Origin: Streptomyces tauricus
GTDB lineage: Bacteria > Actinomycetota > Actinomycetes > Streptomycetales > Streptomycetaceae
DNA: 64,000 nt
Direction of reading: 5' to 3'
NCBI RefSeq assembly: GCF_014650955.1
Contig: NZ_BMVY01000027.1
Location: forward strand, 1-64,000
Shown here: piece after piece, positions 10,881 to 19,961 of the stretch
Layout: every line of letters starts with the position of its first letter
How positions within the stretch are numbered: the first letter of the stretch is position 1
Notes under the pieces: generated by a model
What the model was told of the DNA's origin: nothing
What the model saw: the letters and a program-made list of their open reading frames with translations, nothing else
The model's database searches: none
Program-made: the position numbers and the translations under genes

Positions 10881-11827
10881 GGCCGATCGCACGCGAGGAG
10901 CCGCGGGACGGGGGCGCGGCCGAAGGCGGGGGCGGCGGCCGGCCCGGCTGGCCGGCCGGGCCCGACGAGGTGCGGGTCCGGCTCGAACAGAGCGGGTATC
11001 TCGTCGACGACGGGCTGGCGGTCGCCTGTTTCCTGGCCCTGCGGCTGCGTCGGCCGATCTTCTGCGAGGGCGACGCGGGCGTGGGGAAGACCGCGCTGGC
11101 GTCAGCTCTCGCCACCGCCCTGGACGCTCCGCTGATCCGCCTCCAGTGCCACGAGGGCATCGACGCCTCCCAGGCGCTGTACGACTGGGACTTCCCGCGC
11201 CAGCTGTTGCACCTGCGGGCGGCCGAGGCGGCCGGTGTCACCGACGCCGACCGGCTGGAGGACGAGCTGTACGGGCGGCGGTTCCTGATCGCCCGGCCGC
11301 TGCTGCGGGCTCTGGAGACCCAGTCGTGTGTGCTGCTCGTCGACGAGATCGACCGCGCCGACGACGAGTTCGAGGCCTTCCTGCTGGAGCTGCTGTCCGA
11401 GTACACGGTGACGATCCCCGAACTCGGCACCCTGCGCGCGCAGTCGCCGCCGGTCGTGGTGCTCACCTCCAACCGGACCCGTGAGGTGCACGACGCGCTG
11501 AAGCGGCGCTGCCTCTACCACTGGTTCGACCATCCGGGCTTCGCCCGTGAACTCGCCATCGTGCGGCGGCGGGTGCCGGCTGCTTCGGCGCGGCTCACCG
11601 AGCAGGTGACCGCCCTCGCGCAGGCCCTGCGGGCGCAGGAGCTGGTCAAGCCGCCAGGAGTCGCGGAGACCATCGACTGGGCGGAGGCGATGGCCGCGCT
11701 GGGTGCCACGGAGGCCGACGCGGAGCTGGCGGTGGCCACACTGGGGTCGGTGCTGAAGTACCGGGAGGACCTGGAGCGGGCCCGCGGCCTCGACCTGACG
11801 GCGCTGCTCGCGGTGCGTGGGGCGTGA
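10877..11827 (+). CDS. coxD: MoxR-family AAA+ ATPase, molybdenum hydroxylase maturation
   Basis: The 316-residue ATPase has Walker A G65-DAGVGKT72, Walker B LLVDEIDR and a sensor segment LTSNRTRE. It belongs to the MoxR/CoxD group, in which the AAA+ protein works with a VWA-domain partner as a chaperone that matures the Mo-Cu or Mo active site. The glycine-rich N-terminus before residue 30 is low-complexity. The start is GTG within GTGA, overlapping the coxM stop. The next gene encodes the expected VWA partner, which supports the assignment. Confidence 0.85.
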   Translation: MRPIAREEPRDGGAAEGGGGGRPGWPAGPDEVRVRLEQSGYLVDDGLAVACFLALRLRRPIFCEGDAGVGKTALASALATALDAPLIRLQCHEGIDASQALYDWDFPRQLLHLRAAEAAGVTDADRLEDELYGRRFLIARPLLRALETQSCVLLVDEIDRADDEFEAFLLELLSEYTVTIPELGTLRAQSPPVVVLTSNRTREVHDALKRRCLYHWFDHPGFARELAIVRRRVPAASARLTEQVTALAQALRAQELVKPPGVAETIDWAEAMAALGATEADAELAVATLGSVLKYREDLERARGLDLTALLAVRGA

Positions 11828-12999
11828 GTCGCGACATGGACATGAGCGCGCGAGAGGCTGTCGACGCGTCCGCCCTGTCAGGTGTGGACGCGCCCGCCGT
11901 GCTGGTGGGCTTCGCCCGCGCCCTGCGGGCCGCCGGGGTCGACGCGGGACCCGATCGCGTCCAGGCCCTGATCGGCGCGCTCGCTGTGCTGCGGCCCGGG
12001 GTGCGGTCCGACATGTACTGGTCGGGGCGGCTCACCCTGTGCGGGAGCCGGGACGATCTGGAGCGGTACGACCGGGTGTTCGCCGCCTACTTCGGGGGCG
12101 CGAGGCCCGGGGGCCGGGCGGTACGCGCCGCTCCCGCCACGCGGCTGCGGGTGGCCGTGCAGGAGGCCGGACCTGTTCCCCGTACCGGCGGTGCGGGCGA
12201 GCGGGAGGCCGGGCCCGCGGCGGTGCTCGCCAGTTCGGCCGAGGTGTTGCGGCACCGGGACTTCGCGGGACTCACCGAGGTGGAGCGGGGTCAGCTGCGG
12301 CGGCTGCTCGCGGTGTTCGCGCTGCGCGGCGAGCCCCGGCGGACCGCGCGGCTGCGGCCGGCCCGGAAGGGGGTCGTCGATCCCCGGCGTACCGTGCGGG
12401 AGATGCTGCGGCGGGGCGGCGAGCCCGCGCCTCCCCTGCGGCGGGCGCGGGCCGAGCGGCCGCGGCGGGTGGTGCTGCTGGTGGACGTGAGCGGTTCGAT
12501 GGCGGCGTACGCGGACGCGCTGCTGCGGTTCGCGCACGCCGCCGCGCACGGCGGCCGGGTGCGCACGGAGGTCTTCACCATCGGGACACGGCTGACGCGG
12601 GTGACCCGTGAGCTGGCGCACCGCGACCCCGACACCGCGCTGGCCGCGGTCGCGGCGGCCGTACCCGACTGGCGCGGCGGCACCCGGCTCGGTGAGCTGC
12701 TGCGGGACTTCCTCGACCGGTGGGGGCAGCGCGGCATGGCGCGCGGCGCGGTGGTCGTCGTGCTGTCCGACGGCTGGGAGCGTGGCGATCCGGAACCCCT
12801 CGCCGTCCAGATGCGACGCTTGCACCGGCTGGCGCACCGGGTGATCTGGGCCAATCCGCGCAAGGCCCGCCCCGGATACGCGCCCCTGGCCGCCGGAATG
12901 GCGGCGGCGCTGCCGAGCGTCGACGCGTTCGTCGAGGGCCACAGTCTGGCCGCGCTGGAACGTCTGGCCGCGGTGGTGAGAGGAGCGGACGATGCGTGA
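11824..12999 (+). CDS. coxE: VWA-domain protein, CoxE family
   Basis: The 391-residue protein carries an intact metal-ion adhesion site, D221-VSGS225, in LLVDVSGSMAAYADALL, with the supporting TxG and DGWE positions later. The N-terminal 200 residues form the CoxE-specific helical region. In known cox clusters CoxE pairs with the CoxD ATPase during cofactor insertion. The start is GTG 11824 overlapping the coxD stop. Its C-terminus overlaps the XdhC-like gene by 8 bp. Confidence 0.85.
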   Translation: MSRDMDMSAREAVDASALSGVDAPAVLVGFARALRAAGVDAGPDRVQALIGALAVLRPGVRSDMYWSGRLTLCGSRDDLERYDRVFAAYFGGARPGGRAVRAAPATRLRVAVQEAGPVPRTGGAGEREAGPAAVLASSAEVLRHRDFAGLTEVERGQLRRLLAVFALRGEPRRTARLRPARKGVVDPRRTVREMLRRGGEPAPPLRRARAERPRRVVLLVDVSGSMAAYADALLRFAHAAAHGGRVRTEVFTIGTRLTRVTRELAHRDPDTALAAVAAAVPDWRGGTRLGELLRDFLDRWGQRGMARGAVVVVLSDGWERGDPEPLAVQMRRLHRLAHRVIWANPRKARPGYAPLAAGMAAALPSVDAFVEGHSLAALERLAAVVRGADDA

Positions 13000-14095
13000 G
13001 ATCCTCCTGGCGCTGGGCCGGTGGTACGCGGAGGGCTCCCCCTTCGGGCTCGCCACCGTCGTCGACGTCAGCCGGAGCGCGCCCCGGGACCCCGGCGCGT
13101 CCATGGCCGTCGGACCCGGTGACGAGGTCGTGGGCAGTGTGTCCGGCGGCTGTGTAGAGGGCGCGGTCTACGAACTGGCCCAGGAGGTCGTCGCGTCGGG
13201 CGAGCCCCGGCTTGAGACCTTCGGGTACAGCGACGAGGACGCGTTCGCCGTCGGGCTGACCTGCGGCGGGGAGATCACCCTCCTCGTACGGCCCGTGACG
13301 GCCGCCCTCGATCCGTCCTTCGGGGCGGTCGCGGAGTCGGTGGCCGCGGGCCGCCCGGTGACCGTGGCGACGGTGATCGACGGCCCGGCACAGCGCGGCG
13401 CGACCCTCGCCGTCTGGGCGGACGAGGTGTCCGGCACGCTCGGCACGACGGGCCTGGACGTGGCCGTGACCGCCGACGCGCGAGGCGAACTGGCCCTGGG
13501 CGCCACCGGCAGGCGGCACTACGGACCGCACGGTGAGCGGCGCGAGGACGCGGTGACGGTCTTCCTGCACTCCTTCGCTCCCCCGCCGCGCATGCTGGTC
13601 TTCGGGGCGATCGACTACGCGGCGGCGGTGGCGCGGATCGGCGCGTTCCTCGGCTACCGGGTCACGGTGTGCGACGCGCGGCCCGTCTTCGCCACCCCGA
13701 AACGCTTCCCGCGCGATGTCGAGGTCGTCGTCGAGTGGCCGCACCGCTTCCTGCAGAAGACGGACACCGACGAGCGGACGGTGATCTGTGTCCTCACCCA
13801 TGACCCCAAGTTCGACGTGCCGCTCCTGGAGGAGGCGCTACGCCGCCCGGCCGCGTACATCGGGGCGATGGGCAGCCGGCGTACGCACGACGACCGGATG
13901 AAGCGGCTGCGGGACGGCGGGCTCGACGCGGCCGAACTGGCCCGGCTGCGCTCACCGGTCGGCCTCGACCTCGGGGCCCGTACGCCCGAGGAGGTGGCCG
14001 TGTCCGTCGCCGCGGAGATCGTCGCGCTGCGCTGGGGCGGCAGCGGCGCCCCGCTGGCGGCGACCGACGGGGAGATCCACCCGCGACGGCCGTAA
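12992..14095 (+). CDS. XdhC/CoxI family cofactor-maturation protein
   Basis: A 367-residue protein with an N-terminal XdhC_CoxI domain (SVSGGCVEGAVYE, about residues 50-62; LTCGG) and a C-terminal Rossmann fold (MLVFGAIDYAAAVARIGAFL, and YIGAMGSRRTHDDR). XdhC proteins bind molybdenum cofactor, help its sulfuration and insert it into the hydroxylase. It is the last gene of the coxSLMDE-xdhC operon and ends 3 bp before a convergent gene, with no hairpin visible. No coxG or molybdenum cofactor biosynthesis gene is in the window. Confidence 0.87.
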   Translation: MREILLALGRWYAEGSPFGLATVVDVSRSAPRDPGASMAVGPGDEVVGSVSGGCVEGAVYELAQEVVASGEPRLETFGYSDEDAFAVGLTCGGEITLLVRPVTAALDPSFGAVAESVAAGRPVTVATVIDGPAQRGATLAVWADEVSGTLGTTGLDVAVTADARGELALGATGRRHYGPHGERREDAVTVFLHSFAPPPRMLVFGAIDYAAAVARIGAFLGYRVTVCDARPVFATPKRFPRDVEVVVEWPHRFLQKTDTDERTVICVLTHDPKFDVPLLEEALRRPAAYIGAMGSRRTHDDRMKRLRDGGLDAAELARLRSPVGLDLGARTPEEVAVSVAAEIVALRWGGSGAPLAATDGEIHPRRP

Positions 14096-14098
14096 GGG

Positions 14099-14602
14099 CT
14101 AGGCGCGCGGTGGCAGGCGGTGCAGTTCGACGTCGTCGAGGCCGCCGTCCGTCACCGTCGCGGTCATGTACGTGCAGTGCGGCTGGCGTCTGCGGTCGGT
14201 GGGCGAGCCCGGGTTGAGCAGGCGCAGTCCGGTGGCGGTCGTGGTGTCCCAGGGGATGTGGCTGTGGCCGAAGACCAGGACGTCGAGGTCGGGGAAGCGT
14301 TCCGCGCACCGGCGTTCGCGGCCCTGGGCGGCGCCGGTCTCGTGGACGACCCCGAGGCGCAGGCCGTCGAGGTCGGCGCGGGCGATCTCGGGGAGGCGGG
14401 CCCTCAGCTCGGGGCCGTCGTTGTTGCCGTACACGCCGATGAACCGGTGCGAGCGGCTTTCCAGGAGGTCGAGGGTCGCGGTGTCCACCCAGTCGCCGGC
14501 GTGGATCACGACGTCGGCGCGCGGGAGTTCGTCGAGGAGCCGCGCGGGGAGTTCCTTGGCGCGCTTGGGGAGGTGGGTGTCGGACATGAGGAGGAGGCGC
14601 AT
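14099..14602 (-). CDS. YfcE/MJ0936-type metallophosphoesterase
   Basis: The 167-residue protein starts MRLLLMSDTH and contains the calcineurin-like metal ligands in SDTH, GDWVD, GNND and FGHSHIP, ending with LLNPGSPTDRR. It is a small single-domain phosphodiesterase of the YfcE family; substrate unknown. The ATG at 14602 was chosen because homologous proteins begin at this point and the upstream open frame is only the shadow of the phosphatase gene. It lies 83 bp downstream of the SpoIIE-type gene and could be co-transcribed. The gap contains two tandem GCCGGTTCTCTTT copies (about 14642-14669). Confidence 0.85.
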   Translation of the reverse strand: MRLLLMSDTHLPKRAKELPARLLDELPRADVVIHAGDWVDTATLDLLESRSHRFIGVYGNNDGPELRARLPEIARADLDGLRLGVVHETGAAQGRERRCAERFPDLDVLVFGHSHIPWDTTTATGLRLLNPGSPTDRRRQPHCTYMTATVTDGGLDDVELHRLPPRA

Positions 14603-14685
14603 GGAGTGAGTCTCCTCGCTCGGTATCGTCGCCGGATCTCTGCCGGTTCTCTTTGCCGGTTCTCTTTGCCGCCCGGTTTTCTCGC

Positions 14686-17154
14686 TCAGTCGCCGACGGG
14701 CTCGATCAGGGGGAGTTCGGCCCAGACCTGTTTGCCGCCGCTGACAGGAACGGTTCCCCAGGTGGCGGAGAGGGCCTCGACCAGCAGTATGCCGCGGCCC
14801 CCGGTGGCCTCCCAGCCGATGCTCGTGGGCTTGATCGGGGAACGCGGTGAGGCGTCGACGACGGCGACGCGCATGCGGTTGTTGATGAGGGTGAGGTCGA
14901 GGCGGACCTGGCCCTCGGTGTGCACGAGGGCGTTGGTGACGAGTTCGGAGACGACCAGGAGGACGGCGTCGGGTTCGTCCCTGACACCCCAGCCACGCAG
15001 GGCGCGCCGGGTGAAGCGGCGGGCGTGGCGGACCGCCTCGGGGACGCGCCACACGGTCCAGCTCTCGCGCAGCGGCCGCAGGTCCAGGCCGTCGTAGCGC
15101 ATGAGGAGCAGGGCCACGTCGTCGCTGCGGTTGGCGTCCGCGAGGAGGGCGTCCGCGACGAGTCCTAGGTGGGCGGGGTCGGCGGCGGCCAGTTGGCCGG
15201 CCAGCCGGTCCAGGCCGTCGTCCAGTTCGAGTTCGGCGGACTCGACGAGGCCGTCCGTGGTGAGGGCGATCAGGGTGCCGGGCTGCAGCGGCAGCGGGCT
15301 CATCGGGAAGTCGGCCTGGGTGATGACCCCGAGGGGCGGCCCGCCCTCCGTGACGACGATGTCGGTGGTGCCGTCCGGGTGCCGCAGGACCGGCGGCAGA
15401 TGTCCGGCCCGTACGCACCAGGCCGTGCCCTCCGCCATGTCCACGTCGACGTAGCAGCAGGTGGCGAAGAGGTCGGTCTCCATGCCCATGAGGAGCCGGT
15501 TGGCGTGCGAGACGACCACGTCCGGGGGGTGGCCCTCGACGGCGTACGCGCGCAGGGCGGTACGCATCTGGCCCATCAGGGTGGCGGCCTGGGCGTTGTG
15601 TCCCTGGACGTCGCCGATGACGAGGGCGACATGGTTGTCGGGCAGCGGGATGACGTCGTACCAGTCGCCGCCCACCTCCAGGCCCGCCGTGGTGGGCAGA
15701 TAGCGGGCGACCGCCTCGGCACCGGGCAGCGGCGGCAGCCTGCGCGGCAGGAGGGTGCGCTGGAGCATGCCGACGAGTTCGTGTTCGGCGTCGAAGGCGT
15801 GGGCGCGCATCAGGGCCTGGCCCGCGAGACCCGCGGAGGCGGTGAGCAAGGCGCGTTCGTCGGGGCCGAAGTCGTGCGGGGTGTCCCAGCCGATGAGGCA
15901 GGCACCGGCCATCCGGCCGCCGGCGGGCAGGGGCAGGACCGCGAGCCCGCCGGGGCCCACGTCGGCCAGCGCGGGCTCCAGCGGGGTGCCGGCGGGCCAG
16001 AGCGCCGTGCGGCCCTCCCGCAGGGCGGCCTCCAGCGTCGGCATGGTGCGCACGGGCGCGTCGGGCCACTCCGAGCGCCACTCGGTGCGCCACACCTCGG
16101 GCCAGGCCTCCGGCTCCGGCGGGTCCAGGACGGTGACGACGAGCCGGTCGCCCTCCAGTTCGGCCAGGGCGATGCGGTCGGCGTTCAGGGGGCGGCGCAG
16201 AGCGGTGACGACCGCCTGGCCCACGTCGTGGACGGTGCCCGCGGTGGCGAGGGCGGCGGCGAGCCGCTGGACCCGGGCCACCTCGTTGCCGCCTGAGCGC
16301 AGCTTCGAGGCGTCGGCGACGGTGCCCACCAGCCGGGACGGGCGGCCGTCGGCGGCGGGCAGCAACCGGGCGCGCAGTCTCAGCCAGCGCTGCTCGCCGG
16401 AGGGCTGGAGGATGCGGAACTCCAGCTCCCGCTCGCCGACGGAGATGTGGTCGGCCTCCACGACGGACATCAGCATGGGCAGGTCCTCCGGCACGGCCAT
16501 GCTCAGCAGCGTCTCGACCTTGCCGTCGAAGTCGTCGGGGACGAGTCCGAACAGCTCCAGCATCTCGTCGTCGACCTCGACGCGGCCGGAGTCCATGGCG
16601 AGGCTGAAGGAGCTGCTGGGCAGCTCCTCCGGGTCGCCGGTGCCGGACGGGGGCGGGAAGGAGACCGCCTCGGCGAACAGCTCAAGGCACTTGCGGTCCT
16701 CGGTGTCGAAGCCGCCCGGGCTCTCGCTCACGGCCACCAGGCAGCCGCCGCCGCGCGGGTCGGGGGGCAGCGGCAGGGCGGCCAGCCAGTGGTCCCCCGC
16801 CGGGGCGGGCCGGGCGCCGGGGAGCGCGGCCAGCTCCGCCGGGCCGAGCCACAGGGGCTGCGCGGCGCGATAGGCGTCGGCCGCGGGTGAGCCGCCGGAG
16901 AGCGGGTAGCTGTCGCGGACGCCGTACAGGGCCCGGGGGACGCCCGCGGACTCGATCAGACACAGCTGGTCACCACGGTCCCCCGGGGCGTACACGAGGG
17001 CGAGGCTCGCACCGCCGTACACGAGTGCCTGTTCGAGCACGCTCCGCAGCCGTTCGGGTGAGCCGAGGTCCGTGCGGAGCGCCTTGAGGGCAAGTTCGGC
17101 ACGCAGCGTTCTCGTGCCGCGTCCCGCATCGCCCTCACTGACCACGTCCGTCAT
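14686..17154 (-). CDS. GAF-PAS-GAF-PP2C (SpoIIE) phosphatase with C-terminal HATPase
   Basis: The 822-residue cytosolic protein has a GAF-like domain (about 20-165), a PAS domain (190-290), a second GAF domain (300-450) and a SpoIIE PP2C phosphatase domain (465-670). The phosphatase motifs include GGDWYDV, VIGDVQGHN and TTDGLVES. An anti-sigma-type HATPase domain (690-815) follows with SELVTNALVHTEG and GGRGILLV. Such proteins dephosphorylate STAS antagonists and may also phosphorylate them or bind sigma factors through the HATPase. The start ATG at 17154 is divergent from a second PP2C gene 312 bp away. Confidence 0.87.
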   Translation of the reverse strand: MTDVVSEGDAGRGTRTLRAELALKALRTDLGSPERLRSVLEQALVYGGASLALVYAPGDRGDQLCLIESAGVPRALYGVRDSYPLSGGSPAADAYRAAQPLWLGPAELAALPGARPAPAGDHWLAALPLPPDPRGGGCLVAVSESPGGFDTEDRKCLELFAEAVSFPPPSGTGDPEELPSSSFSLAMDSGRVEVDDEMLELFGLVPDDFDGKVETLLSMAVPEDLPMLMSVVEADHISVGERELEFRILQPSGEQRWLRLRARLLPAADGRPSRLVGTVADASKLRSGGNEVARVQRLAAALATAGTVHDVGQAVVTALRRPLNADRIALAELEGDRLVVTVLDPPEPEAWPEVWRTEWRSEWPDAPVRTMPTLEAALREGRTALWPAGTPLEPALADVGPGGLAVLPLPAGGRMAGACLIGWDTPHDFGPDERALLTASAGLAGQALMRAHAFDAEHELVGMLQRTLLPRRLPPLPGAEAVARYLPTTAGLEVGGDWYDVIPLPDNHVALVIGDVQGHNAQAATLMGQMRTALRAYAVEGHPPDVVVSHANRLLMGMETDLFATCCYVDVDMAEGTAWCVRAGHLPPVLRHPDGTTDIVVTEGGPPLGVITQADFPMSPLPLQPGTLIALTTDGLVESAELELDDGLDRLAGQLAAADPAHLGLVADALLADANRSDDVALLLMRYDGLDLRPLRESWTVWRVPEAVRHARRFTRRALRGWGVRDEPDAVLLVVSELVTNALVHTEGQVRLDLTLINNRMRVAVVDASPRSPIKPTSIGWEATGGRGILLVEALSATWGTVPVSGGKQVWAELPLIEPVGD

Positions 17155-17466
17155 TAGAGCGCTTCCGGGACGTGGGCGCAGCCCCTGTGAACGTCACGAA
17201 GTGGGGCGGCCCGTCGGCCGGACGTCCACGAGGCCCCTCCCGTGGGCCCTTCGGCGGCGTCACGGAGAGTTTCCGGGGCCTGCCGGGGATACCGCCGACA
17301 GGGGTCACGCTGCGTAGAACGGCGCGCGGAACCGGCACTGGGGGCGCCCGCCACGGGCGCGGTGGTGCACCGGGCACCCGGGCACCCTCGCCGTGCGGGA
17401 ACCGCTCCCACGGGGGAGCCTTGATCCCTGGGCTCCTTCGCGTGCCCGAGGGTGGAGGTGGTCGGC
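17155..17466. promoter_or_regulatory. divergent intergenic region between two PP2C phosphatase genes
   Basis: Both flanking genes read outwards, so both promoters should be inside these 312 bp. I looked for a SigB-type GGGTAT/GTTT pair and for TTGAC-type boxes and found no convincing match. GGAGGTG at 17454-17460 is the ribosome binding site of the plus-strand gene. Confidence 0.35.
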
Positions 17467-19617
17467 GTGTCCCACTGGCAGGCGTCCGGGCCGCCGTCCC
17501 GGGCCGCCCCGGAGCCGGTCGGCCGGCCGTTGCTCTCCCTGACCCTGGCCACGCTCATGGACGATGTGCAGGCGCACTCGGGCGCGGTGTACCTGCTGAC
17601 GCCGGGCGAGCCGGTGCTGGAGATGGCGGTGATGGCCGGGCTGCCCCGGGCGTTCGCGGCGCCCTGGGAGCGGCTGGGGCTGAGCGCGCCGGTCCCGGTG
17701 GCTGAGGCCGCGCGTGACCGGCGGCTCGTGTGGGTGGGCGGCGAGCAGGACATGGCCCGGCGCTATCCGCGGATCTCGGTGGTCCTGCCGTATCCGTTCG
17801 CGCTGGCCGCGCTGCCGGTGGCGACGGACCGGGCCACGTACGGGGCGATCTTCGTGACCTGGCCGGGCGCGCACCCCGGGGAACTGTCGGACCGGGAGCG
17901 TGAGCAGCTGACGGCCGCCTGCGACGGGCTCGCGGCGCAGCTGGAGCGTGTCCACGAGACGGGCCGGCAGATCCGGCCCGAGCCCGATCTGCTCTCCCCC
18001 GCGCCGCTCGCTAATGTGCCGGGCACCCTCGGCACGGTCGAGGCCTCGCGGATGGTGGCGCGTCTGCCGTACGGGCTGTGCGCGCTGGATCTGCGGGGGC
18101 GGATCACCTTCGCCAACGCGGCCTCGGCCGAACTGCTGGGGCTGCCGGTCAGCGCCCTGCTGGGCACCCAGCTGTGGGCGTCGGTGCCCTGGCTGAACGA
18201 CCCGGTCTACGAGGACCGCTACCGTGCCGCGCTGCTCAGCCAGCAGGCGACGTCGTTCGTGGCGCTGCGGCCCCCCTCGGACTGGCTGTCGTTCCGCCTC
18301 TATCCCAGTACGAACGGGCTGAGCGTGCGCATCACCCGGGCCAGGGCCGTGGCGCGGGAGGGTCCCGCGGCCTTCCAGCACGGGGAGACCGGTACACGCC
18401 TCGTGTCCATCTCGCAGGTGCTGAGCCTGGCCGGGGCGCTCACCCAGGCGGTGGGTGTGCAGGACGTGGTGCAGCTCGTCGCCGACGAGATCGCCCCCGC
18501 CGTGGGCAGCCAGGGGCTGGTGATGCTCGGCTCGGAGGCGGGCCGGCTGCATGTCCTCGGGCAGCGCGGCTATCCGGACCCGCGGGAACTGGAACGGTTC
18601 GACGGGATGCAGCTCAGCGATCCCTCGCCCGGTACGACCGCCCTGGTCAGCGGTGTGCCGGCCTTCTTCGCCTCCCGCCGTGAACTGGCGCAGGTCTATC
18701 CGGACCAGCGGCCCGCGGGCGACATGGCGGCCTGGGCGTATCTGCCGCTCATCGCGTCCGGGCGGCCGGTCGGCACGTGTGTCCTCGCGTACACCGAACC
18801 GCATCCCTTCCCGGCCGACGAGCGTGCCGTGCTGACCAGCCTCAGCGGGCTCGTCGCGCAGGCCCTCGACCGGGCCCGCCTCTACGACGCGAAGCACCGG
18901 CTGGCCCACGGGCTGCAGGCCGCGCTGCTGCCGCACTCGCTGCCGTCGCTGCCCGGTATCGAGGCCGCCGCCCGCTATCTGCCCGCCACCCAGGGCATGG
19001 AGATCGGCGGGGACTTCTACGACCTGGTCCCGACCGGCGCGGAGGCCACGGCGGAGGCCGCCGCGGTGATCGGGGACGTGCAGGGGCACAACGTCACGGC
19101 GGCGGGCCTGATGGGACAGATCCGTACCGCCGTACGCGCCTACACGACCGTGGGCCAGTCGCCGGGCGAGGTCATGAGCAGCACCAACCGGCTGCTGATC
19201 GACCTGGGCACCGAGTTGTTCGCGAGCTGTGTCTATCTGCGTCTCGACCCGGCGCACGGGCGGCTGGTGATGGCCCGCGCGGGGCATCCGCCGCCGCTGC
19301 TGAGGAGGCCGGACGGCAAGGTGCGGGTGCTCGACCTGGCGGGCGGTCCGCTGCTGGGCATCGACGCGGACGCCGTCTACCCGACGACCGACGTGGCGCT
19401 GCCGCCCGGTTCGCTGCTCGCCCTCTACACCGACGGGCTGATCGAGTCCCGGGGCGTCGACATCGAGGACGCGCTGGCGGGGCTCGCGGAACTCCTCGCC
19501 GAGATCGGCGACCGCCCCCTGGACGAGGTGGCCGACAACCTGGTCCACCACAGCGGCACGGCAACCCAACGCCTGGACGACGTGGCGGTACTACTCCTAC
19601 GCGCCAAGCGCCTATAA
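17467..19617 (+). CDS. GAF-PAS-GAF-PP2C (SpoIIE) phosphatase without kinase domain
   Basis: This protein of about 716 residues has the order GAF (25-165), PAS (190-300; MVARLPYGLCALDLRGRITF), GAF (310-460) and PP2C (from about 480). The phosphatase motifs are GGDFYDLVP, IGDVQGHNV, ARAGHPPPLL and YTDGLIESRG. Unlike its divergent neighbour it ends after the phosphatase domain and lacks an HATPase. I chose GTG 17467 (start SHWQASG) because GGAGGTG lies 6 nt upstream; an in-frame GTG at 17452 overlaps that site. It presumably dephosphorylates STAS-domain antagonists in response to ligands of the GAF/PAS domains. Confidence 0.86.
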   Translation: MSHWQASGPPSRAAPEPVGRPLLSLTLATLMDDVQAHSGAVYLLTPGEPVLEMAVMAGLPRAFAAPWERLGLSAPVPVAEAARDRRLVWVGGEQDMARRYPRISVVLPYPFALAALPVATDRATYGAIFVTWPGAHPGELSDREREQLTAACDGLAAQLERVHETGRQIRPEPDLLSPAPLANVPGTLGTVEASRMVARLPYGLCALDLRGRITFANAASAELLGLPVSALLGTQLWASVPWLNDPVYEDRYRAALLSQQATSFVALRPPSDWLSFRLYPSTNGLSVRITRARAVAREGPAAFQHGETGTRLVSISQVLSLAGALTQAVGVQDVVQLVADEIAPAVGSQGLVMLGSEAGRLHVLGQRGYPDPRELERFDGMQLSDPSPGTTALVSGVPAFFASRRELAQVYPDQRPAGDMAAWAYLPLIASGRPVGTCVLAYTEPHPFPADERAVLTSLSGLVAQALDRARLYDAKHRLAHGLQAALLPHSLPSLPGIEAAARYLPATQGMEIGGDFYDLVPTGAEATAEAAAVIGDVQGHNVTAAGLMGQIRTAVRAYTTVGQSPGEVMSSTNRLLIDLGTELFASCVYLRLDPAHGRLVMARAGHPPPLLRRPDGKVRVLDLAGGPLLGIDADAVYPTTDVALPPGSLLALYTDGLIESRGVDIEDALAGLAELLAEIGDRPLDEVADNLVHHSGTATQRLDDVAVLLLRAKRL

Positions 19618-19650
19618 GGGGCGCGGCCCACCCTCACCAGGAGCCAGGCT

Positions 19651-19860
19651 GCTACCGCACCCACACACCGGGCCCCGTTAGGGGCGCGGGGAACTGCGCG
19701 GCCAGCACCGACCCGGGGCCACCTGCTACCACGCCCCCACGCCGAGGCCCCGCAAGGGGCGCGGGGAACTGCGCACCACACCCCCACCGGCAGCCGGGAA
19801 AGCTACCGCGCCCACACGCCAGGTCCCCGTTAGGGGGCGCGGGGAGCTGCGCAGCCAGCC
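19651..19860. repeat. three direct copies of a ~55-bp GC-rich intergenic repeat
   Basis: Copies at about 19651-19706, 19725-19780 and 19802-19860 share GCTACC, then a C/A-rich stretch, then CCCCGTTAGGGGCGCGGGGA-type sequence ending in GCGC. Spacing is about 75 bp. Each contains a short self-complementary CCCC..GGGG core. The GGGCGCGGGGAACTG segment also forms the right arm of the hairpin at 1104-1139. The element lies wholly between convergent genes. Copies of this kind are common between streptomycete genes; their role is not clear. Confidence 0.75.
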
Positions 19861-19890
19861 CGCACGGCCCCCGCCCCAGGGCCCCACACA

Positions 19891-19932
19891 CGGAGCGGCC
19901 CGATCCTCCCGCCGGAGGACCGGGCCGCTCCG
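19891..19932. terminator. bidirectional terminator hairpin
   Basis: A 19-nt arm at 19891-19909 pairs with 19914-19932 with a single mismatch around a 4-nt CGCC loop. It sits between the convergent PP2C and S1 protease genes, 30 bp before the protease stop, and should stop transcription arriving from either side. Confidence 0.75.
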
Positions 19933-19961
19933 AACGGCTCCGCTACGGGCACACGGTCAGA

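Noticed and set aside
15169..16296. Plus-strand open frames opposite the PP2C phosphatase
   Set aside because: Shadow frames; the minus frame shows GAF, PAS, PP2C and HATPase motifs throughout.
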